A DNA stretch of 60,000 bases, taken from the NCBI GenBank assembly GCA_014529385.2, contig CM043952.1:59567119-59627118 (forward strand), read 5' to 3'. Source of the DNA: Adiantum capillus-veneris. Taxonomy: Eukaryota > Streptophyta > Polypodiopsida > Polypodiales > Pteridaceae. Shown here in pieces: positions 10,127 to 21,221 of the stretch. The notes under the pieces are model-generated. The model was not told the origin of the DNA and made no database searches. It saw nothing but the letters and a program-made list of their open reading frames with translations. How positions within the stretch are numbered: the first letter of the stretch is position 1; each line of letters opens with the position of its first letter. Both the position numbers and the translations under genes were made by a program.

Positions 10127-13100
10127 TCAGGGCTTCTCATTGCCCTCAAGTAACATGGACGCACCTTCGTTGCTCTCATCATCATGATATGGCATGCTAT
10201 TGTATATCCTCTCATATACTTTAGTAGACAACTTGTATTGTAAAATTTGACCTAGGGATCCTGCAATAGGCTCCATCAGGAAACGTATGGCCCTAACAAG
10301 ATGTGAGTAGATCAATACCGGAGATGTGTGATCCAATAGACGGTATGTATCAGATTTTCCTTCAACTTGGCCATAAAAAAATCCTTCAACAACCTTCCCT
10401 CCTCTAACAATTTTGTTATGCCACTTATCCTTTTGAGCTTTCACCGTTTGGTACAACACTTCTGTGCATTTGATAATGTAGAAGTCTTCGTTTGCCTCAG
10501 CTGCTTTTACTGCAAAATTATCCCCTATGGACAGCATGCCACTTAACATTTCAGGGCATCCTTCATATAGTGGCAGGTTGGACACTTGGCTCATCGGAAT
10601 CGATGTTGAATCTCCACCCTCCTCCTCGTCATCTGATTTGTCATCCCTAATTGTATCCCCGGACTCTGGCAATGGTTTGATGCAAACAAATTTCCATTCT
10701 TCAATGTGGATTCTATTCCTGCATCTTCTCCATAGCCCACGCATACACGGATCACAAAAGTATGAAAGTGATCGAAAGCGTATGGCGGTGCGGTTGTCCT
10801 GTGAATAGCCATCAGCACAATGAAATGAGCAGGAGCCAACGATGTGCTCACAGTCCCATTGCAGATTGCGTTGCACTTCATTCGCGCCAATAAGCCAAAA
10901 GACTCTTTGCGTATTACACCTCTGAGACTGTTTTCTTGGCTGAAAAGTTGCTTTCAAAAAGTTGACAACATCGCCTACACACTTCATACGCCAGCCATCT
11001 GGTTTCAATTCCTCATGCGTCAAAGTTCTCTTGATGACTGCCCCTGCCCCATCATGTTCACCTTTTCCATGGCCGGATGCAGAGAAGTTATGCATCATGT
11101 GCAAGCCTATCATTTGATAGTACCTGGCCACAAAATAGTAAGGTCTACGGGCCTTGAATTGTGAAGCAGCACCATCTGACCAAACCCAATGTTGTTGCAG
11201 AGAATGTCCTCTTTCTTTCAGCCGCTTGTCATGCAGCAAGAAACAATGTTGTACAAACAATGTGTCATGGTGCTTGTCATCCGATATGTAGAAGTGTAGC
11301 GTCTTCTGTGTACCACCTGCTGCATTTCTTAAATAAGTGATGTACACAAGTATTGTGACTTGGGTAGACCACCAATGCATTGACTGAATTTCATTGTGAA
11401 CTTTAAAGGAATAATTCTCCGCAAAGTCAATAACAGATACTACAACGTTGCTAAGAAAATTCTGCAAACATTCCTTGAATTGTTGGGCTTGCCAGCGGAA
11501 GACAAAGTTGTGCCTGATGAAGCCTATCAGATGGGCTGAAAATAGGTTAAGAAAAGTCCCACTTTTCATCCGTTGCACAATCAAGTCCTTTCTCTTCTTC
11601 TCACTCCCACCTTCGTGAACCTGTCCTGCTCCAACCTCCATGAAAACCTTCACAGACACCTCCTTGCTATCCTCTGCTATCTCATCGGGACAAAATGTCA
11701 ACCTCCATACTCCACATTGTGAGCAATCCCCCATCAAGCATTTCTTTGCATGGTATTCACAATTTGGAGGCTTTGGGCACATGATGGATTCCCACATAAC
11801 GGTGATGTGCTGACACACTGCTTCGTTTGCAAAACACGTTCCTCTCTCATCACCTCTGCAACAAACGGAGCAAGTGCAAAGGTGACCTTTCCCGTGGTGC
11901 CGAACTTGTTCTGCCGCATTTGATTAAGGGCCTCTTTGAAATAGAGCATCTGCACATGAACCACACAGCAGCAAGTATTTCTGTTCTTCAACTTCCGTAC
12001 AAAGTATGGCTTCAATGCCTCGAAGCATCTAAGAGACACTACCACTGTTGGGTGAGCCTTCTTGAATCTTTGGTACAGCTCAACCTATGGCACAAAAACA
12101 AAACGATTCAGAAAAAACCAACATCATGGTACTGGTAAAATTTCACTATTGCAGTAGTGCCAAAACTGCCTTTCGACGGTTCCAAACATGGTACTTTAAT
12201 AGTGGACAGACGTGCACCCAAGTTCAACAGTACCCAAAAGTACCAAATTTGGTACTGTAATAGTGGACAGACGTGCACCCAAGTTCAACAGTACCTAAAA
12301 GTTCCAAATATGGTACCGTAGATTTGGTACTGTCGGTAGGCTTTGGTACTCTATAGATATTATTTGGTACTCTACATATAGGCTTTGGTACTATCAGAAG
12401 TGTGGGGTATCCTGTAAATATACTTTGGTCCTATAGTGGTAGGCTTTGGTACTCTACAGATAGGATCTGGTACTCTTCCGAGAGGATTTGGTACTCTACA
12501 GATAGTCTTTGGTGGTATCCGATGAGTTTGGTACTCTACATATAGGCTTTGGTACTATCAGAAGTGTGGGGTACCCTGTAAATAGACTTTGGTCCTATAG
12601 TGGTAGGCTTTGGTACTCTACAGAAAGGATCTGGTACTCTTCAGAGCGGATTTGGTACTCTACAGATAGTCTTTGGTGGTATCCGATGAGTTTGGTACTC
12701 TGTAAATAGACTTTGGTTCTCTATACATAGGCATTGGTACTGGATGAATAGGTTTTGGTACTCTGTCGAGAGGATTTGAAACTCTATGGATAGGCTTTGG
12801 CACTCGATCGCTAGAATTTTGTACTCGATATACCTGATTTGGTACTCTACAGATCTGAGTTGGTACTCCATACATAGGCTTTGGTACTCGATATATCGGA
12901 TTTGGTACCCTACATATGTGCTTTGGTACTTTATAGATAGCCTTTGGTACTCGATAGACAGTATGTGGTACTCTACATCGGAAGTGTGGGGTACCCTGTA
13001 AATAGACTTTGGTCCTATAGTGATAGGCTTTGGTACTCTACAAATAGGATTTGGTACTCTACAGAGAATATTTGGTACTCTACAGATAGTCTTTGGTGGT

Positions 13101-14792
13101 ATCCGATGAGTTTGGTACTCTGTAAATAGTTTTCGGTTCTCTATACATAGGCATTGGTACTGGATAAATAGGTATTGGTACTCTATCGAGAGGGTTTGAA
13201 ACTCTATCGATAGGCTTTAGCACTTGATAGCTAGGATTTTGTACTCGATATACCGGATTTGGTACTCTATAGATCTGCTTTGGTACTCCATACATATAAT
13301 TTGGTACTAGATACACCAAATTTGGTACTCTACAGATGTGCTTTGGTACTCCATAGATAGCCTTTGGTACTTGATAGACATGATTTGGTGCTCTACATAT
13401 AGGCTTTCGTACTATCAGAAGTGTGGGGTACCCTGTAAATAGATCCTTGTCCTATAGTGATAGGATTTGGTACTCTACAGAGAGGCTTTGGTGGTATCCG
13501 TTGAGTTTGGTACTCTATAAATAGACTTTTGGTTCTCTATACATAGGCATTGGTACTGGATAATTAGGTTTTGGTACTCTATAGAGAGGGTTTTAAACTC
13601 TATGGATAGGCTTTGGTGGTATCCGTTGAGTTTGGTACTCTATAAATAGACTTTTGGTTCTCTATACATAGGCATTGGTACTGGATAATTAGGTTTTGGT
13701 ACTCTATAGAGAGGGTTTTAAACTCTATGGATAGGCTTTGGCAGACGATATCTAGGATTTGGTACTTTATAGATATTCTTTGGTACTGTAAACACCCTCT
13801 ACCGTACAGCAGACTACCAAATTTGGTACTGTCTGGACCAAATAAGCCTTAAGTAGAACCAAACAAGATGAACAATTACTAGAAGTTGTTGGTACATGAG
13901 ATTCGTCGAGTAGATGTATAGGATGTTTGAAGACACTTTTCCTTCCAATTCTCATCTTGCATATGTCTTTCTTGTCGGGTGAAACTCTACTCTCTGATGT
14001 CCAAAAGGCATATACCAAATCTCTTGTTTCATTGGTAATAACGGTTCCTCGTGGCAATTGTCTCTCACAAGCACTCAATGGCAACACTTCATCTTCATCT
14101 TTATTCTCTAGCCGTGAGCTTGCTACAGCTATATTCCTTCGATGGATCCCCAAGATACTAGCCATTGTGGATTGGTTTACTGATTGTGAGTTTGTACTAT
14201 TGTTCAGAATCATTGCCAAAGAGCTTCTCTTTACAAAAAGTTCACTTGTTGAATGAGGGACCTTGATTTGAGTCAAAGTGTTGCGCACACCCGATACAAC
14301 AGTGTCTTCGACTTTGCTGAAATTTGATGGTTGCAGCAAGGAAAATGTTTGGTGGTCCAGGAGTTGCCGGAATATTTCCTTCTGCTCATTCTTTGCAATC
14401 CCTACTGTTTGCTTGCGCCAACATCGAGCCACCGCTGCACAAATGTTCTTTCTTGACCTGGCTTCCCGTAATCCAAGAGCAGACGTAGGATGTCTTTCCT
14501 TGCTTCTCTGTGCGCGTTTCTTTGCAGCCCAATAATCACGAAGAAAAGCCTGATTACCGGCTGGAATACTAGTGCTAATGGAATTGATGTGTATCTGCTG
14601 AACATTTCTTGGGCCACCTTGTACCTCGTCAAAAGAGAGGAACTGTGCGTCACCTTCCATCTCGTCGATAGAGAGGAGTTGTGCATCACCTTCTACCTCG
14701 TTGAAAGAGAGGTCCTGAGCATCACCTTCTATGTCATCGAAAGAAAGGTCCTGAGCATCACCAAGACAGTAATCTCCTGCGCTACTATCCAT
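10127..14792 (-). CDS. DDE-type transposase-like gene with minisatellite intron
   Basis: Exon 1 is 14792-13896 (299 codons, phase 0). Exon 2 starts at 12084 and runs to the stop at 10127. The join reads 'LLDESH' then 'VELYQRFKKAHP', with canonical GT-AG ends. Exon 1 begins with repeats of the type 'GDAQDLSFDDIE' and has an HTH-like 'ASILGIHRRNI'. Exon 2 has Cys/His clusters (CCCVVH; CPKPPNC; CLMGDCSQCG) and then a likely catalytic core: 'VIDFAENYS' (Asp encoded near 11427), 'VWSDGAASQFK' (near 11175) and 'HGKGEHDGAG' (near 11052). An acidic linker 'DDEEEGGD' follows. The frame changes once near 11890-11905, next to a G-rich run, so this copy is probably inactive or the base call is wrong. It lies in convergent orientation to genes A and B and near the right terminal repeat, as expected for the mobility gene. 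The superfamily is not assigned. Confidence 0.75.
12085..13895 (-). repeat. Minisatellite intron of the transposase gene
   Basis: 1.8 kb of 25-30 bp units of the form 'TTTGGTACTCTACAGATAGG', arranged in longer blocks. The line 'CTTTGGTGGTATCCGATGAG' or a close variant recurs near 12508, 12670, 13090, 13490 and 13614. The part at 12180-12310 repeats the 'GTGCACCCAAGTTCAACAG' unit seen at 9540-9900. Intron ends are GT (13895) and AG (12085) on the - strand. Open frames here (12509-13319) are repeat shadows. Confidence 0.85.
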
Positions 14793-14802
14793 TTGCACAC
14801 AG

Positions 14803-14833
14803 ACACAGACACACACACACACACACACACACA
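14803..14833 (+). repeat. AC microsatellite
   Basis: (AC)n run just upstream of the transposase ATG, so it would lie in the 5' leader or promoter of that gene. Confidence 0.9.
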
Positions 14834-14921
14834 GAGAGAGAACACAGCAGCTCGGTGGCTATGGAGGCGGCAAGGAAGGCGAGAAGGTTCAAAACTGAGA
14901 GAGACACACAGGGAGAGGGAC

Positions 14922-14928
<7 letters not shown>

Positions 14929-14976
<48 letters not shown>
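14929..14976 (+). repeat. AG microsatellite
   Basis: (AG)n run of about 48 bp, 140 bp upstream of the transposase ATG. Read on the - strand it is a CT tract, which is common in plant promoters and leaders. The region from 14977 to 15177 holds a C-rich stretch and nothing coding. Confidence 0.9.
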
Positions 14977-14978
<2 letters not shown>

Positions 14979-15177
14979 GCTGGAGTGAAAGCTCCCAACC
15001 GTAACCCCACCCCCCGGCCCCGCCTTCACCCCCACCTCTTCTTAGGATTGCATGCTTCTAAATTTAAAAAAACGTCCACTTAAAAAAGAAGTTTATTTGC
15101 CCTCCCCAATTCCAAAAAAATGCCCATGGTTTTTACACACAAGAATCACCAAGCATATGTTGTGTCAAGGACACTAC

Positions 15178-15208
15178 TTTTTGTACCACCAAACCATGCT
15201 TTGACCCT
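15178..15208 (-). repeat. Right terminal inverted repeat
   Basis: Reads TTTTTGTACCACC ... CCATGCTTTGACCCT and pairs with 3763-3793. The next bases (GAAGCACTTTC) resume the tandem array interrupted at 3762; uninterrupted units of that array contain 'CACTTTGAAGCACTT' and 'TTCTCAAGCACTTT'. Confidence 0.88.
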
Positions 15209-15619
15209 GAAGCACTTTCTCTGCTCACCCAAGGAGTACAAAGTGGTGACTTGGTGGTAAGAAAGTGCTTTGAAGTGCTCAATGTTGCCAAATAGGTTGT
15301 TAGAAAGTGATTTGAAATGTTTTATGTTTCCAAGAAAGTGGTAACTAAGTGCTTAGAAAGTGGTGACCAGGTGGTTAGAAAGTGCTCTGAAGTGCTCAAT
15401 GGTGCTCAATAGGTGGTTAAAAAGTGCTAAACAAGTGGTTTGAAAGCGCTTAGAAATTCCTAGAAAGCATTTTGATAAGATTTGTCAAGCATTTTTTAAT
15501 TTTCTTTGAACTAATTAGAAGAAGTTGAATAGAAGCATTCAAGCTTGTTCACTTAAGCCCATCCAAGCATGAAATGATCTTACTCTCCAATGTTGTTTAT
15601 GCTATGGTTGGCAACATAG
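15209..15619 (+). repeat. Tandem array in intron 2 of the old gene A copy, right part
   Basis: Continues the array at 2436-3762 with the same motifs ('GAAAGTGCTTTGAAGTGCTC', 'GAAAGTGATTTGAAATG') up to about 15470. Then comes unique AT-rich sequence to an AG acceptor at 15618. Without the transposon, intron 2 of the old copy would be about 1.7 kb. Confidence 0.78.
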
Positions 15620-16353
15620 AAATATGGCTTTGGAATTTGAATTAGAATCCTTGATTTCTCAAAGAGAATTTATGGATACAGCCATACAATATATCCAGGA
15701 AAAGGGTAGAGGCATCATTGTCCCTTCACCGACTAAAGCCTCTATTTTGAAACCGTTTGTGTGTATTGGGGGTGACTATGTCGCTCGAGTGTCAACACAA
15801 ATATCACCCATTTTGCTTTGCAGTTCTATGCAGCACCATGGCAGGGTGAACTCATTCATTGTGCACAGTAAAGATTCCAAAAAATGCCGAGTGCTGGGCA
15901 CTCAAAATTGAGTACACAGAGGCGGAGGGTGGGTTCACTATACTCAGCTTAAATCCACTTTTCATGAGATAAATCCATTAACATTATCTTTTTCTTCATA
16001 GAAATCAATGTTCACAAAAGTTCTTGTATGCTTGAACTTGACAAGAACAATACAGAATTGTTTGTGCTTGACGAGAACAACATAGAGCTATCTAAGGGTT
16101 TGCATCATTGCAAGGCTATTATAAAAAGTGGGGATAGAGTGAAGAACCGCGAGGATGAACCCTTCCTGGTTGAGAACCATGGCAAGGAAACCATTGGACA
16201 TGACTCCAACAAGCTCTCAACCAACAACCACAAAGGTAATGAAGTCCATATATGTAGTGTTTCATTTTTGTTCGAGCATATTTTGGTTTTTTTTCCCTAA
16301 ACCTTATTGTGATCCCAGAATTGCAAACCGTGGATAAAGTGGAGGATGTAGAG
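15620..16353 (+). pseudogene. Old copy of gene A, exon 3 and first part of exon 4
   Basis: Exon 3 (about 15620-16235) reads 'EFELESLISQREFMD' and on to 'ILLCSSMQHHGRVNSF' and 'SKDSKKC'. This aligns with the RING-H2 stretch of the younger copy ('FMLECRHQYHPLCFSA', 'QRRDQC') but has lost most metal ligands. Stops at about 15909 and a frame change show decay. It then runs to a GTAATG donor at 16236 in phase 1, with an AG acceptor at 16318; the younger copy has the same intron in the same phase (7198-7293). Exon 4 starts at 16319 and is cut at 16353 by the LTR of the retroelement. Its continuation is at 35297. Confidence 0.7.
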
Positions 16354-17365
16354 TGCCAACGGCAGCTAACACAAGCGACACCAAATATGCATCAAGTGGA
16401 AGAAATGCTATGGATGTGCATAATGTTTCCTACTCTTTGTATAAGTCTTGGGCTCATTTGGAGTTCCAAAGTTGTATATGCTAGCTAGAGGGCTCAAACT
16501 TAAACCCATAGTAAAACGGATTGTGGTGAAAGCCTTTAAAAGAAGCCTTTATGCAAGGAGGATTCATTCTTGAGTATCCACTCTTGAGGATCCACTTTTG
16601 AGAGCTCTCTCTCTCTCTCTCTCTCTCTTGAGTGTTCACTCTATGGATGGCCTAGCCTTGAGCTTAATGCCCATGCTTAATAGGCTAGTACTAATCCATT
16701 ATAATTAAAAAATATTGATTAATCTAATCCATATTTTACTCATTAGTCTTATCTTCTCTACATTTCATTATGTCATGAAATAGTATTACACTCTCATTAA
16801 TCTAGATTAAATGAGAGAGGTATGTACTTTTTTCTTTGATCTTAACTCTCTTCTTCCCTAAGTATTTCAATTAGTTGATTTCTTTTCGAATTCTCTTGAT
16901 TAGTGTAGTGTGTGTGCACTCTTGGTCATGTCATTAGAGATTGTGCTTAATTGTGTGCTTAAGTGTGTGAAGGTTTAAGAGCCTTGAGCTCAATGCCACT
17001 TGTGTGTGATGTGTTTAGAGTACCTTGGTTGGCATGTGATGATTAGGAAAGCCAACTTCAATAATTAGTGTGAGCTTTGATCATGGATGCTTGTATTGAT
17101 TGTGTTCTTGTGACTCCATAAGATTGGCAAGTCGGACTTCGGTGGACTTGATGTGTGTAGGAGTTGATTGATTAGTGATTAGAGTATGTTTAGAGTTAGT
17201 CTTGCCATGGCTAATCTCTACTTGCATTGGTGAGGTATTCTTTTGAATCCTCTGTTTCTATTCATCCGATGCTCGTGCTTCCATGCCCTAGCCGGGTTGC
17301 CGATCCACGGATTTGATAATTTTGTGTGGGTTGCGATTAGGTCATTGCTACAACGCCTCCCAACA
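16354..17365 (+). repeat. 5' LTR (family A)
   Basis: 1012 bp, TGCCAACGGCAGC ... CCTCCCAACA. It matches 34305-35291. It has a CT-repeat run near 16605-16628, longer than in the 3' copy, which accounts for much of the length difference. Confidence 0.9.
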
Positions 17366-17385
17366 TTTGGCGCTGTTGCCGAGGA
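17366..17385 (+). promoter_or_regulatory. Primer binding site, family A
   Basis: TTTGGCGCTGTTGCCGAGGA lies directly after the LTR. It resembles the TGGCGCCGTTGCC-type site of Tat/Athila/Ogre gypsy elements, with one or two changes. Confidence 0.7.
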
Positions 17386-20300
17386 CGATGGCCTACGCTA
17401 ATGTTATTGTGTCATAATTGAATTTGTTTCCTCACTAATTGCACTACTAATTTCACTTGTGTGTTTATGTTTTTGTGGATTTTGGATGTGTGTGCATGAA
17501 CCAGTGTGTTCATAATTCCCTAATGTGTCACTGTACCTTGCCAATTGTGTGTTTACAAAATCTAAGTTCACACTAATCCCTTGCTAATTTCACTAATTTT
17601 TGCTAACTTACTAATTTTCTATGAAGGATTGGAGCTTTCAACCGTTTAACTGATCTTCAATGGAAAGGTAATCAAGGCCATATTCTCAACCTCATTAGAA
17701 TCTAAGGACGTGTAGAATTGTGTAGAGATCCCACCATGATGCAATGTAATGTTGATGCTATTATGCTATAAATTTTTTGGATTGTTCCTTTTCATGTCGT
17801 CGTAATGTCGAAATTTTTCAGATTTGGTGGCGTATGAAATTGATTAAGTTCGATTGCTAATTAGTGAATGGGCGTTGCTAATTGTGTGCCTAATTGATCT
17901 AATTGCATGCTTGAATGGTCAATTGCAAGTGTGTGTGCACTTAAATCAAGTGTGTGCATTCCAATTGAGGTGTGTATGCCTAATTTTAGGTGTGTGTGCA
18001 CTATTTTGCCCATGTTTGTGCACCTAAAAATCAATGTGTGCGTAATAATTTTTCAATTGTGATGATTGATTTGTGTTCTGGTCATGTTTGACTAATGATT
18101 TATGAAATCACATTGCAATTTCGACAAAATTTACCCTTTTATGTGCGCACCTAAAGATTGGTAAAAACTGCTAATTATTAGTGTGTGTTCGCCTAAAAAG
18201 TGTTTAATGTGCATGATTGATTCATTTTTTCATTACATGTTTGATGTGTGTAATGGTTAATTGCTATGATTTGAGCTCAAAACAAGGATTTACGCACTTC
18301 AATTGCCTAAAATTTTGACGTAATTTTGTCGCTAATTTTATCGATTTAATTGTCTAATCTTGATTTTATTGATAAAATTGTTTGGCAATTGAATTGATGA
18401 GATTTTTGTGGTTATTTGGATGCACTATTCCCCTATGTGTGGAGAATTTTTGGAAATTTTTTGGAATATTTTTTGAGTAATGTTTGTAACTTTTTTTTTG
18501 GCAATTTTTTGCTAATTTTGCATTAATATTCGCTTAATTCCATAAAAAATTGATAATTTGCGATCTTTACAAGCTGTGTTGAATGTGTGTTGATTTCGAG
18601 CGCAATTGGGCTTTTGTTTGCAAAATTTTGAGCGTTTTACTATTTTCGTGGGTAGGGTTAACGATTTTGTCAAATTTGGTATTTTCGATAAAATTTGTAT
18701 TTTTGGTGTGCTTTTGCGTGTTGGAAGTGTTTGGTTGTGAATGACGATGGTTTTCTAAGGTTTCTAGAATTTTTCGAGAATATTTTAGATTTTTTTGGTA
18801 ATTTTTGGGATTTTCTAGCGATTTTTTGGAGTTTCGGCTAATTTTCGACCTTTTTTTGGAATTTTTGGACGTTTAGAAATAAAAACTTAATATAAAGCCG
18901 GGTTCGAGTTATGACGCCCGTGCCTTGCGGCGCATAAAATTCGGTGCCGGTGGATAGATCCTTACGATCTGTTGGGATAATTTCCGCCTATGTTGAAATT
19001 CTCATCTTCTTCTTCTCTCTCCGAGTGAACCTACTTTAACTCTCTCTCTCTCTCTCTCTTCTCCACCCCCTCCCCAGTCCAATTATTATCACTCTCTCAC
19101 CTCCCCCTCACTCTCTCTCTAACTTTCTCTTTCCTCACCCTCTCACTAAAAGCTTGATTATTAACTAACTACCCCTCACTCTCTCACTAACTCCCTCTCT
19201 CTTCCCACTCACCCGCTCACTCTCTTACTAACTCCCTCTCACTAAAAGCACGATTATTAACTAACTGCCCCTCACTCTCTCACTAACTCCCTCTCTCTTC
19301 CCACTCACCCGCTCACTCTCTCTCACCCTCTCTCTCCAGCGTGCACCCCCCTTTTCTCTCCCTTCTTGTCGTTTTCTATACACACACACTCAGCCCACGC
19401 ACGTGCGCATACACACAACCCCTTTTTGCCTCTTTGTCGTCACCCTCCCTCTGGTGCCTCCTGGCTGCCACGCTGTCCCACATTCGCGCTGCGAACCCCT
19501 CCTCCTTGCACGCGCCTGTCTCACTCTCTCTTCGCGCTCTCTCTCCTCTGCAGACCCTGCCCGCCACGTGATCAGCTCGCCCTGTACACCCCGCGATCAG
19601 CGCGCGCCTGTCATGCTGCCCCCCCCCACGCATGCTCCTTGCACGCCCCTGGTCCCCCTCCATCTGCTTCACGCTGCGCGCCGTTGCCAGGCCCGAGTAC
19701 AGTGGCCATGTCAAGAGGTCAACGCCAAGTCAGGTAAGCAGTTAGTTTAGTTTGGTTAGGCTAGAATAGTATAGTTACATTAGTTAGGTTAAATTTATTA
19801 GAAAAAAAGGGGGCATAAAACCAATAAATAAATAAAAACGATAAAAAATCAAAAAAAAATTTAAGCACACCGAAAAATTCACAGAAAATTAAAAACACAT
19901 AGAAAATATTTCAAAAAACCAAAAACCCCACAGATAATTTGCTATATATATATATATATATAGAAAATTCACAAAAACTCACAAAAAATCCAAAATTGGC
20001 TAGAAAAACACAATAAATCATAAAAATTTCATAAAACAAAAATCACAAAAAAAATTAAAAAATTTATCAAAAAATCATAAAACATCAAAACTTTCCTTTA
20101 AAAGACATTAAAGAAAATCATAAAAATACTTTTAAAATTTAGAAACTTCAAAATTTCATAAAAAATTAAAAAAAATTAAAAGATAGTCATCGAAAGTGCC
20201 AGAAAAAGGCAGAAAGAAGCAGAAAAGCAAAAAACACACACACCGTCGGAAAATCACACACGAACAAAAATCAAAAGCCGAAAAGTGCACCACAAAGCGA

Positions 20301-20470
20301 GCCAACCGTCGAAAGAGGCAGAAAAGCACAAACACACCATCAAGAAAATTACACCACGCAAAAGCAAACCCGAATAGCCGAAAAAAAGCGAGAAAACGGC
20401 CAACTCGAAGCAGTGGAGCGTCAGTCAACTTTCAAAGTTTTACATGCTAGAAATTTGCTACTGCAAGTGA
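17386..20470 (+). other. Untranslated leader of the retroelement
   Basis: No convincing coding sequence. From 17386 to 18900 it is AT-rich with many 'GTGTGTGCAC' words. Then follow a CT-rich block (19020-19340) and a C-rich block (19340-19720). The block at 19740-20170 is strongly A-rich, with AAAAATT words and a short TA run at 19947-19962. Open frames at 19341-19750 and 20156-20450 are composition artefacts. Long leaders before gag are usual in this group of plant elements. Confidence 0.6.
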
Positions 20471-21107
20471 TTGCATTGCAAAATAGCTTCCCATCGGACA
20501 AACAGGGACATAAATCACGGTGGATTGCAAATTAGGCTATTCAAAGCCAAGATTTTCATCATTTCAAAGGTTCAGATCAATTCTGACACTTTCAAGCTAG
20601 AGTTAATCAACTCTTGTGAGTCTCAAGAGCAATCAACTACAAAAGTGCATTGGCACAAGCTGTTTTATCAAAATCGAGCAAAAGAAATTTTGCTAATCAA
20701 CACCAAAATATGCTAGGAGACGCTTTTTACAAAACCAGTCAACATGGACTCAAATCGAGCTGAGAGTTCAAGTACAACAGAGCAAGCTAGTAGCAGTGGC
20801 AACATAGCTATATGGCTACAATGGAGATAAAGTCTTGTTAACAGATTCAGATGGTCATAGGTATTTTATGAGCAGGAAAAGCATCACAAGAGCCAAGATC
20901 CTAATGATCAGAGTAAAGCCAGATTCAAAAAACTCCCAGATGTTCACAGGCTTCAGTGGAGCCAAATATTGCAAGCTCAAAGATGAAGTGCAGATAGAGG
21001 TGCAAAAAATCAACCCAAGTGTCTATCCAAAAATCTGCACAAGCCAGCAAAACATACAGTTGGTGCATATGCAATCAAGGTCATTGTACATGGATTACAG
21101 TGATTAG
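20471..21107 (+). pseudogene. N-terminal gag-like remnant
   Basis: Two short frames (20471-20716 and 20835-21107) precede the zinc-knuckle ORF on the same strand, share its composition and have no large gap, so they probably belong to one polyprotein. They are rich in Lys, Ser and Asn with no motif I recognise. Stops and frame changes separate them from 21222. Confidence 0.45.
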
Positions 21108-21221
21108 ATCTATAGTCGAGAACCAGAAATGGAAGATTCAACAGATCAACCAGTAGAAGCCAATCTAATTGGAAAACCTAACCAAAGATGGTACAAAGGT
21201 TAAGATGGAGCAATCTACAGC

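Larger units (their letters stand above)
3763..15208. mobile_element. 11.4 kb DNA transposon with 31 bp terminal inverted repeats and cargo genes
   Basis: The left end (3763-3793) begins AGGGTGAAAGCATGG. The reverse complement of the right end (15178-15208) begins AGGGTCAAAGCATGG. The two match over 31 bp with one mismatch. The flanks on both sides are the same tandem array, so the insertion boundary is clear. The target duplication is not: the left flank ends CTCTAA and the right flank starts GAAGCA, compatible with a 2-3 bp duplication around AA that has since changed. Inside are gene A and gene B on +, a DDE-like transposase on -, converging on the centre, and three large minisatellite blocks built on TTTGGTAC. 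It is larger than most plant cut-and-paste elements. I could not assign a superfamily with certainty. Confidence 0.85.

Noticed and set aside
12509-13319. Tyr/Trp/Ser-rich open frames on both strands
   Set aside because: In-phase reading of the intron minisatellite (TTTGGTACTCTACAGATAGG). Periodicity explains them.
3763-15208. Helitron or LTR element as the identity of the 11.4 kb unit
   Set aside because: No Rep/helicase coding, no CTRR hairpin end, no long direct repeats. It has clear inverted repeats instead.
19341-19750. Several overlapping frames of more than 100 codons
   Set aside because: A C-rich block in a retroelement leader; frames overlap on both strands and show no motif.
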